Source: Clostridiales bacterium
GTDB taxonomy: Bacteria; Bacillota; Clostridia; Lachnospirales; Lachnospiraceae
Reading direction: 5' to 3'
DNA length: 17,870 nt
Assembly: GCA_019423835.1 (NCBI GenBank)
Contig: JAHZAR010000055.1
Location: forward strand, 1 to 17,870
Under the pieces are notes generated by a model. It made no database searches. It was not told the origin of the DNA and saw only the letters and a program-made list of their open reading frames with translations. The translations under genes were made by a program, and so were the position numbers. Shown here piece after piece: positions 7,701-13,416 of the stretch; the first letter of the stretch is position 1, and each line of letters opens with the position of its first letter.

Positions 7701-8286
7701 CTGTATCGGGGTCAATGAGCGAAGTGTAGTAGGGGCTTATTCCATTCATCTGGTAAGGCGAGTCCGAACCCTGCAGGGCAGCCGCCATGTGCAGCTCCGA
7801 AAAATCCGTATTTTTTACCGTCGAAGCGGACAGATCCATTTTTTGAATAGAAACCGTATAAGGCTGCGGCTCTTCCTGTTCTCCCATTGAGAATACCCGA
7901 AGAAAATACGTTCCGGCCCGCACTTCTTTTCGGACAATCCGCTGGCCGTTCTTTCTCTCGGAAATGCCCAGCCTGGACAGAGAGCTGTCCAAAAGCTCCG
8001 CTCCGTATGGGCTGGAGCTGTCCTCAAAGTTTACTGAAATTGTGAGATCGCATCTGCTGTTCAGAGAAAAAATGTAATACTGCTCCTCATATTCCTCCGG
8101 CATTACATCCTCAAAACGGCTGGGAAAACTGACAAAAGTACTGTTTTCGCTGGAACATTCCGCTGCTTTCGTTTCCTCACAGCGCACATTCCCCAGTGCG
8201 CCCACCCCGTTCTGAACAGTCAAAACCGCTGTCAGAAGAATCGCCCCATACTTTTTAAACTTCCTCAGGATATGATATCGTTTCAT
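4735..8286 (-). CDS. Large secreted papain-like (C1) cysteine peptidase with reordered motifs, Ig-like domains and cell-wall-binding repeats
   Basis: 1183 residues. A signal peptide (about 1-35) is followed by a PPC-like beta sandwich (about 50-150). Residues 160-530 match the later part of bacterial lectin-like C1A peptidases: DFSELHM (161-167), SSWLGPVEE (227-235), the His motif NHEVVIVGWDD (H367) and the Asn motif RNSWGD (N486). The Cys part comes only after these: DLREIGVLTPVGDQ and TCWAFGS, with Q794 and C800 six apart as in papain. It is followed by LSWDNGPVEDE (865-875), with no second His or Asn motif. Ig-like segments (about 885-1026, the second Big_2-like) and aromatic cell-wall-binding repeats (about 1072-1175) end the protein. 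A 90-residue acidic insert lies between His and Asn. It probably acts on extracellular protein while bound to the wall. AAAGGGG lies 10 bases before the ATG. Activity is uncertain because of the motif order. Confidence 0.9.
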   Translation of the reverse strand: MKRYHILRKFKKYGAILLTAVLTVQNGVGALGNVRCEETKAAECSSENSTFVSFPSRFEDVMPEEYEEQYYIFSLNSRCDLTISVNFEDSSSPYGAELLDSSLSRLGISERKNGQRIVRKEVRAGTYFLRVFSMGEQEEPQPYTVSIQKMDLSASTVKNTDFSELHMAAALQGSDSPYQMNGISPYYTSLIDPDTGQIAWKKLDDPSYSGRGVNSGGIYPMPQSYYSSWLGPVEESALSMDSIRDMEGTESYGEYDKYLQEEGIVYESGHEPVLHVQNGIALPARYQSISGDGSEEENPGWEEHLKNAIMTYGGVTAGIYWGSLTCEKPENYYFNGWEYYVAQDSNGNPFYILANDFDLGNMVMMNHEVVIVGWDDNYSKDNFRYVIDRDVELIPDATASNALKSLPESEPSAKKSRVQKATDSNADREIPEHDEDDDDRRPQKATNSDADYEETEQRPKTAEEEELKEWLDSMIPEEDGAWIVRNSWGDSVGEEGYYYVSYCDRRLISTDNAWAYEATETADNYNKMYQLTSLPYNTELIWTTTANQLMTSTVFTAEEDAADILKAVSFDLLNNHVHYEIAVNQGDDVGKGWNEENVYASGSKMYAGYYTVRLDKTILLQPGEPFEIILKIENDSSETLAVPMVMNNSRIANIPKEEEICSLYDPAEGEEWIDMGKGFMEDNGSNNYYAYFSMKALCNDASLEEGKTEQISELEIDPDVYYPMAEHISEENEAEGEALSGEEEETCYVYEGHILQTKEKSSLRETGQAGELDIMLPESFDLREIGVLTPVGDQRFTNTCWAFGSTAAVESSYLLNGSNLYDFNYSSAVSLNTQLPISAEGTVLYYFDQNDEDTMDEARFCPSLLSWDNGPVEDENDKLKWEFSGDLSAVDLSELDRETDGTRMTESGEEVLLFAPKASGTLTVKVSSVSDPTKTAACQVVLVEENQVDRIQILPETMKLRVGSTQTLQVLIEGDDIEAVPVFSSDNPGIAAVDEKGTVIGLRRGTTVIRARAGGKEASCTVEVWDSRGSSDRGSGSKHSGKTGDGNAVIGTWTMAEDGSWNFSSGADVYRDSWGYLYNPYANRGNGESGWFRFDPEGRMVIGWYQDLDGRWYYLNPVSDGSLGKMLTGWQWIPDASGREYCYYFYPDSGAPMGSMAAGLTTPDGYSVNEQGRWCVDGEEQTR

Positions 8287-8412
8287 TAATTATACTGCCC
8301 CTTTGTATTTCTCGTTCATTTGCATTTCCGGCCTTTCAGAAGTCCGGCCGCATATTTGAAATAAAGTTGTCTTTAATTTCGGCATCTTTTCCGCAGCTCG
8401 CTTTTGCAGATG
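8287..8412. other. Gap between clpC and the peptidase gene
   Basis: 126 bases. It holds the peptidase ribosome binding site and an imperfect inverted repeat with CCGGCC copies at 8328-8333 and 8344-8349. No T run follows, so I do not call a terminator. No convincing promoter is visible, so read-through from clpC into the peptidase gene cannot be excluded. Confidence 0.4.
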
Positions 8413-10908
8413 CTAGTTAGACTCTGAGACCTTTGCGGCCGATATCCGTCCTCTTCTGGCTGTCCGGGATTTTTTGGAAAAAATGAGTCCGTCCTTTCCC
8501 CTCTTTACCACTACTTCGTCCCCGCTCTTAAAGGTGCCTGTGAGGATTTCCTCTGACAGCCTGTCTTCAATCAGGGTCTGTATCGTTCTGCGGAGCGGCC
8601 TTGCGCCGTACTTTTCGTCATATCCCTTTTCGGCCAGATAATCTCTGGCGCTGCTGTCTACCATCAGCACAATATTCATCTGCTCCTCCGTTCTCTTCGC
8701 AATGGAGGCCACCATAATTGCGGCGATAGCTCTGATGTTTTCCCTGCTGAGCGGATGGAATACGGTAATGTCATCGATCCGGTTCAAAAATTCCGGCTTA
8801 AACAGGCGCTTCACCTCCTCCATCACCCGTTCCTTCATGAATTCATAATTGGCCTTCTCGTCATTTTCCGACGCAAAGCCCAGCCGTTTCGGGGATATGA
8901 TATTCTGCGCCCCTGCATTGGATGTCATAATGAGGATCGTGTTTTTAAAATCAATCTTTCTGCCCTGGGCATCAGTGATATGGCCGTCGTCGAGAATCTG
9001 CAGAAGAATGTTGAATACATCCGGGTGTGCCTTCTCAATCTCATCAAAAAGGATCACAGAATACGGGTTTCTCCTCACCTTTTCACTGAGCTGTCCGCCC
9101 TCATCGTAGCCCACATAGCCTGGCGGAGAGCCGATCATTCTGGATACACTGTGTTTTTCCATGTACTCTGACATGTCCACACGGATCATGGCATGCTCCG
9201 TTCCAAACATGGCCTCGCACAGTGCCTTGGAAAGCTCTGTTTTTCCAACTCCTGTCGGTCCGAGAAACAGGAAGGAGCCGATGGGCCTCTTCGGATCCTT
9301 GAGTCCTACCCTGCCTCTTCGGATGGCCTTGGCCACAGCCGCCACCGCCTCCTCCTGGCCTACCACGCGCTCATGCAGCACAGATTCCAGTTTCAAAAGA
9401 CGCTCCGACTCACCCTCAGACAGCTTTCTGACCGGAATCTTCGTCCACTCAGAAACCACGTCGGCAATCTCATTCTCTCCCACAACCAGCCTTCGCTGGC
9501 TCTTTTCCTCCTGCCATTCTGCGCGGAGCTTTTCAATCTGCTCCAGTTTGCTGTTCTGCTCCTTCTTGATCTCTCCTGCCTTTTCGTAGGCTTCCTCCCG
9601 AATGGCGTTTTCCTTCTCCTCCTCCAGATGTCTGATTTCCTCTTCCAGATGTTTAATCTCCTCCGGCTCCGTGTAAACAGTCAGACGAATCTTGGAGGCC
9701 GCCTCATCGATCAGATCAATCGCCTTGTCCGGGAGAAATCTGTCATTGATATACCTGGCAGCCAGCCTGACAGCGGCTCTGAGGGCTTCATCTGTGATCT
9801 CCACCTTGTGATGCTCCTCGTAATGGCTGCGCAGTCCTTTCAGAATTGCAAAGGACTCCTCCTCGGTCGGCTCCTCCACCATAACCGGCTGGAACCTTCT
9901 CTCAAGAGCGGCATCCTTCTCAATGTACTTGCGGTACTCCTCCACAGTGGTGGCGCCAATGAGCTGCAGCTCCCCTCTCGCCAGGGACGGCTTCAGAATG
10001 TTGGAGGCGTCAATAGCGCCCTCCGCCCCTCCGGCTCCGATAATCGTATGAATCTCGTCAATAAAGAGCAGAATGTTCCCATCTTCCCTGATTTCGGAAA
10101 GCACCTTCTTAATCCGCTCCTCAAACTCTCCTCTGTACTTGCTTCCAGCTACCATCCCAGACAGATCCAGACTGACCACCCGCTTTCCGGCGATAGTTTC
10201 CGGTACATCCCCGCCCACAATCAGCTGGGCAAGCCCCTCTACCACCGCTGTCTTTCCCACTCCAGGCTCACCAATCAGGCAGGGATTGTTCTTTGTACGC
10301 CTGCTCAGGATCTGAACTACCCGACGCATCTCTGTCTCACGGCCAATGACCGGGTCCAGCTTTCCTTCCCTGGCCATCTGTGTCAAATCTCTGCTGAAGT
10401 GATCCAGATTCGGCGTATCCCCCTTTTCCTTTTTCAGCTTTCCTGCCAGCTCCTCTTTTCCTGCAGGGGCGTCGTCTCCCATGGCAGAGAGCAGATCCAC
10501 ATAGAGCTTCTGGATATTGACATTCATGGTGTTCAAAAGCCTGGCAGCTGTACACTTGCCATTCTTAATCATGGCAATCAGGATATGCTCTGTGCCGATA
10601 AGGGGGGCCTTGAAGAGAACTGCCTCCTCATAGCTTGCCTCCAGTGTCTGTCTTGCTCCCGGTGTATACTCCAGTTCTCCTTTCAGCCTGGTGGGAGCAG
10701 CCGGTGAAATCAGCCGCTCCATCAGGGAGAGAACCTTCTCCTCTGTCACGCCATGGTGCTCAAGAATCATGGCAGCCACTCCCGTGCCCTCACGGATCAG
10801 TCCAAGAAGCAGATGCTCCGTTCCCACATAACCGTGTTCCAGCTCTCCCGCTGTCTCGACTGCCAGGCGAATTGCCTCCCTGGCCTTTTCTGTAAAGCGA
10901 TCTATCAT
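8413..10908 (-). CDS. clpC: ATP-dependent Clp protease ATP-binding subunit ClpC
   Basis: 831 residues, full family length. Two N-terminal Clp repeats (about 1-145) bind substrates and adaptors. NBD1 has Walker A GEPGVGKT (213-220) and Walker B LLFIDEIH (280-287). A coiled-coil middle domain with a UVR-like segment (about 415-465) marks it as ClpC, the McsB- and MecA-responsive class. NBD2 has Walker A GPTGVGKT (550-557) and FDEIEKAH (621-628). LGF at 676-678 is the likely ClpP-docking tripeptide and GAR at 768-770 is sensor 2. It unfolds proteins, including arginine-phosphorylated ones, and feeds them to ClpP. AGGAGG lies about 11 bases before the ATG. It is the last gene of the regulator-mcsA-mcsB-clpC operon, 43 bases after mcsB. 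Confidence 0.98.
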   Translation of the reverse strand: MIDRFTEKAREAIRLAVETAGELEHGYVGTEHLLLGLIREGTGVAAMILEHHGVTEEKVLSLMERLISPAAPTRLKGELEYTPGARQTLEASYEEAVLFKAPLIGTEHILIAMIKNGKCTAARLLNTMNVNIQKLYVDLLSAMGDDAPAGKEELAGKLKKEKGDTPNLDHFSRDLTQMAREGKLDPVIGRETEMRRVVQILSRRTKNNPCLIGEPGVGKTAVVEGLAQLIVGGDVPETIAGKRVVSLDLSGMVAGSKYRGEFEERIKKVLSEIREDGNILLFIDEIHTIIGAGGAEGAIDASNILKPSLARGELQLIGATTVEEYRKYIEKDAALERRFQPVMVEEPTEEESFAILKGLRSHYEEHHKVEITDEALRAAVRLAARYINDRFLPDKAIDLIDEAASKIRLTVYTEPEEIKHLEEEIRHLEEEKENAIREEAYEKAGEIKKEQNSKLEQIEKLRAEWQEEKSQRRLVVGENEIADVVSEWTKIPVRKLSEGESERLLKLESVLHERVVGQEEAVAAVAKAIRRGRVGLKDPKRPIGSFLFLGPTGVGKTELSKALCEAMFGTEHAMIRVDMSEYMEKHSVSRMIGSPPGYVGYDEGGQLSEKVRRNPYSVILFDEIEKAHPDVFNILLQILDDGHITDAQGRKIDFKNTILIMTSNAGAQNIISPKRLGFASENDEKANYEFMKERVMEEVKRLFKPEFLNRIDDITVFHPLSRENIRAIAAIMVASIAKRTEEQMNIVLMVDSSARDYLAEKGYDEKYGARPLRRTIQTLIEDRLSEEILTGTFKSGDEVVVKRGKDGLIFSKKSRTARRGRISAAKVSESN

Positions 10909-10951
10909 AAAAAATAATTCCTCCTGTATTGTTTCAGTCAGTTTTGTCTCT

Positions 10952-11989
10952 CTACGCCTCTATCTGAGGCAGGTGTGAGCGGATATAGGCGGCTCTTGCC
11001 ACCTCCAGCTCCTCCTTGTCGAGAGGGCGGCTGGAATTTTTCTGCAGATTTGCATTCCGGATCTCCAGCATCAGCCCGTAGACAGAACAGGGCTCCTTCA
11101 TCCTGACAATCCCGTCAGCCATCCCGGCCATCAGATGGGAGAGGAAGGTCAGTCCATCCTTTTCCGCCATTCTTCTGGCATACCGGAGCACACCGTACGA
11201 TTTATACGCCTCGTCTTCCCGCATCAGACGGTGCTTCTCCAGTGACAGCTTCCGCACCTGGTTCTCCTGATCCGTGAGCTGGACGGCCACATTTTCAACC
11301 AGTTCTATCATTTCTTTTTCTGAGAGCCCCAGCGTTTTCTGGTTTGTCACCTCGTAGAGATCGCCGGGATTCTCCCCGGGGCGCCCATAGACCCCCCGGA
11401 CAGCGGCTCCAAACCGCCCCATATCTCCCAGAAGGTCCTGGAACTTTTTGCTGATAGAGAGCGTCGGAAGGTGAACAATGACGGACGCCTTCATCCCCGT
11501 CCCCACATTGGTGGGGTAGGTTGTCAGATAGCCGTATTTCTCACTGAAGGCATAGGGGATCTTCTCATTGATATAATCGTCCAGGCAGTCTGCCCTCTCA
11601 TAGCACTCCCGCAGGGACATGCCCTGTCCCATAACCTGTATTCTGATATGGTCATCCCCGTTCAGCATCAGGCTGACTCTCTCATCCTCTGACACAATGA
11701 GTCCTCCCGGCGTCTTTTTCTCCATCATGCTTCTGTTGATCAGCCGTCTCTCCTTCAGGGCCATCCGGTCAAGATCAGAAAGCCGCCTTATATCCAGATA
11801 CTCATAGTCGCGCCCGTCCGTGTCAGGAAGACCTCTCAGCTCCTTCTTCAGTCTGTCAATCATCACTCCCGCCTCATCATCGGAGAGACTTCCGGGAAAC
11901 CTGTACTCCTCCCAGTTTCTCGCAAGTCTGACGCGGCTCGCGATGATCCCCCGGGACGCGCTCTTCACTTCCTCATACCATTTACTCAT
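10952..11989 (-). CDS. mcsB: Protein arginine kinase McsB
   Basis: 345 residues, of the guanidino-phosphotransferase fold. IIASRVRLARN (15-25) is the nucleotide-binding signature. RGVYGRPGENPGDLYEVTNQ (198-217) carries the second acidic active-site residue, E206. McsB phosphorylates arginines on damaged proteins and so marks them for ClpC-ClpP. The loop that usually reads NEEDH is NGDDH here (110-114), so the catalytic Glu is replaced by Asp. The C-terminal RDxxRA motif that binds phosphoarginine in characterised McsB is also not intact (LEVARA, 328-333). The start overlaps the mcsA stop by 8 bases (ATGAGTAA), so the two genes are translationally coupled. Confidence 0.97.
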   Translation of the reverse strand: MSKWYEEVKSASRGIIASRVRLARNWEEYRFPGSLSDDEAGVMIDRLKKELRGLPDTDGRDYEYLDIRRLSDLDRMALKERRLINRSMMEKKTPGGLIVSEDERVSLMLNGDDHIRIQVMGQGMSLRECYERADCLDDYINEKIPYAFSEKYGYLTTYPTNVGTGMKASVIVHLPTLSISKKFQDLLGDMGRFGAAVRGVYGRPGENPGDLYEVTNQKTLGLSEKEMIELVENVAVQLTDQENQVRKLSLEKHRLMREDEAYKSYGVLRYARRMAEKDGLTFLSHLMAGMADGIVRMKEPCSVYGLMLEIRNANLQKNSSRPLDKEELEVARAAYIRSHLPQIEA

Positions 11990-12536
11990 CCTCGCCAGCC
12001 TCCTTCAATGCCCTGATCTGATCCCTGCACCGGGCAGCTGTCTCGTATTCCTCACACCGGAGAGCCTCCTTCAGCTTTCTTTCCAGCTCCCGGATCTCCT
12101 CCTCCCTGGACAGCTTCAGCTCTCCGTCTTTTTCCACACGGGTCTCCTTTTCCTCTATCTGGAACTTTGGTTTTTTCCCGGTGTGGCAGTCATTTCCCTG
12201 GAGCTTCTTTATCTTTTCCCCGATTAATAGGTCAAATACCCGGTAGCAGTCCGGGCACCCGAAGCGGCTGTTTTCCACAAACGCTTCGTAAGTAGTCCCA
12301 CAGGTCGGGCAGGCGATCTCCTGAATATTCTCCTCCGTCGGAGAAGTATTTTCCAGCCCCAGAAGCCCGGACAGGAGCTTGCCCAGAGGGAAATCCCCGT
12401 CGAAAATCGCCGAATACTGGCCAAAGTCCAGTTCCTTGGCGCACTGAGAGCAGAGATTATGCTCTGTCTTTACGCCGTTTATCACTTCTGTATATTTAAT
12501 ATTTGCCTCGCGGATTTTACATCTCTCACACAACAT
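11982..12536 (-). CDS. mcsA: McsA, zinc-binding activator of the McsB kinase
   Basis: 184 residues. Four CxxC pairs (C3/C6, C29/C32, C76/C79, C94/C97) form two zinc sites, and a UVR motif fills the C-terminal part (about 142-178, SREEEIRELERKLKEAL onward). McsA binds and activates McsB and links it to ClpC. GGAGG lies 7 bases before the ATG. It sits 62 bases after the regulator gene with no terminator between, and overlaps mcsB by 8 bases, consistent with one operon. Confidence 0.95.
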   Translation of the reverse strand: MLCERCKIREANIKYTEVINGVKTEHNLCSQCAKELDFGQYSAIFDGDFPLGKLLSGLLGLENTSPTEENIQEIACPTCGTTYEAFVENSRFGCPDCYRVFDLLIGEKIKKLQGNDCHTGKKPKFQIEEKETRVEKDGELKLSREEEIRELERKLKEALRCEEYETAARCRDQIRALKEAGEDE

Positions 12537-12598
12537 ATCTTATCCTCCATGGGGTTTTCTGTCGCAGCCTTATGGTAAGCACAGACAAAAGAGGAGCC

Positions 12599-12985
12599 TT
12601 AATATCCTTTCCCGTTTCCGGCAAACGCATCGAACATGGAATCGCCCAGCTGATGCACCTCAGCCCTGCTGATATGCTTGCAGCAGCCTCTGTCCAGCAC
12701 TACGCCCAGCTCCCTTTTCATCTCGTCAACAGCCCGCATCTTGTCGGCATCCAGACAGATCACGGCTCCTTTTCTGCGATCCAGCTTTACAAGGCCTTCC
12801 TGCCTTAATACAGAATATGCCTTGTTGACTGTATGCATGTTAATACCGATGTTGTCAGCCAGCTGCCGGACAGATGGAAGCGAATCTCCTTCCCTGAGCC
12901 GTTCCGTGGCAATTCCTACAATGATCTGGTTTCTCAGCTGGATATAAAGAGCTTCATCACTGTTAAAATCAATTTCCAATATCAT
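12599..12985 (-). CDS. GntR-family (YtrA-type) transcription regulator
   Basis: 128 residues from ATG at 12985. Residues 12-78 form a GntR winged helix-turn-helix (YIQLRNQIIVGIATERL, SLPSVRQLADNIGINMHTVN, LVKLDRRKGAVI). The C-terminal part (79-128) is only about 50 residues, too small for a FadR- or HutC-type ligand domain, which fits the YtrA subgroup. C101 and C102 are adjacent. It heads the mcsA-mcsB-clpC operon, where CtsR stands in Bacillus, so it is a candidate regulator of protein quality control; that is inference from position. A longer reading from TTG at 13036 is rejected because it starts upstream of the predicted transcription start. The ribosome binding site (GGTGAG) is close to the ATG. 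Confidence 0.92.
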   Translation of the reverse strand: MILEIDFNSDEALYIQLRNQIIVGIATERLREGDSLPSVRQLADNIGINMHTVNKAYSVLRQEGLVKLDRRKGAVICLDADKMRAVDEMKRELGVVLDRGCCKHISRAEVHQLGDSMFDAFAGNGKGY

Positions 12986-13010
12986 AGGCTCACCATCTTT
13001 CGTTATATCT

Positions 13011-13029
13011 GTTATACTTAGTATATAAC
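13011..13029 (-). promoter_or_regulatory. Candidate operator of the GntR regulator
   Basis: The near-palindrome GTTATACTTAGTATATAAC overlaps the -10 box and the expected start of transcription. AT-rich dyads in this position are typical of self-repressing YtrA-type regulators. Binding is inferred. Confidence 0.5.
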
Positions 13030-13362
13030 AAAACAATCCAACCCGTCAAGCCAAACTTTCTGGCCGGACATAACTGCCCCAGGGGACAGGACGGCAGCCG
13101 TTTGGCTGTGGAAAGAGGGAAATGACATGCAAATCAGAGTTCCAATCCAGCCGGAAATCATGGTTTCAACTGCCATGCAGATGAGAATGGCAGTCACATT
13201 TTTAATTATGCCGAGCCCGGAGAGCTCCTCACCGTCATCGGCATTTGCACGCTCCGCATCAGAGGTAAAATTCTCGTCCTCATCCGGTTTCAGATGGGAG
13301 CTGACAATCAGTCTGCACCCCGCCGGACTTCCATCTATTAGGGGCCGTCCACCGGCAGGTAT
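13018..13362 (-). pseudogene. Open frame without start codon, possible gene remnant
   Basis: The minus strand is open for 114 codons from just after the 13366-13400 terminator to a TAA at 13018. The translation has protein-like character, with an acidic part (HLKPDEDENF, ERANADDGEELSG) and then a hydrophobic part (IIKNVTAILICMAVETMISG). There is no start codon before the hydrophobic part and no ribosome binding site, and the end overlaps the regulator promoter. It may be the decayed 3' part of a membrane protein gene. I do not recognise the family, and chance is possible. Confidence 0.3.
13020..13049 (-). promoter_or_regulatory. Sigma-A promoter of the gntR-mcsA-mcsB-clpC operon
   Basis: TTGACG (minus strand, 13044-13049) and TATACT (13020-13025) are 18 bases apart. 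Transcription should start near 13012, about 27 bases before the regulator ATG. No CtsR heptad repeats and no CIRCE element are visible nearby. Confidence 0.7.
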
Positions 13363-13365
13363 ACT

Positions 13366-13400
13366 AAAAAAGCGGCATAAAGACTGATGCTCTATGCCGC
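13366..13400 (-). terminator. Rho-independent terminator of the dockerin/cohesin operon
   Basis: Arms GCGGCATA/TATGCCGC (13393-13400 and 13372-13379) with a 13-base loop, then six T on the minus strand (13366-13371). It begins 17 bases after the stop of the cohesin gene. Confidence 0.92.
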
Positions 13401-13416
13401 CTTTCTGTTTTTCTCT

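Noticed and set aside
8289..8294. TATAAT on the minus strand three bases before the peptidase ATG
   Set aside because: Too close to the start codon to serve that gene; probably chance.
8328..8350. CCGGCC inverted repeat after clpC as a terminator
   Set aside because: The stem is imperfect and no T run follows on the minus strand.
9193..10707. 504-codon open frame on the plus strand
   Set aside because: It lies wholly antisense to clpC, which has clear family motifs; its Leu/Ser/Arg-rich translation is typical of a shadow frame.
12986..13036. Longer reading of the GntR regulator from TTG at 13036
   Set aside because: It would start upstream of the predicted transcription start and adds residues outside the family fold.
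13030..13110. CtsR heptad repeats or CIRCE element upstream of the clp operon
   Set aside because: Searched by eye on both strands; no match to either consensus.
13127..13387. 86-codon open frame on the plus strand
   Set aside because: It runs into the terminator of the cohesin gene and has no recognisable content; the minus-strand frame over the same stretch looks more protein-like.
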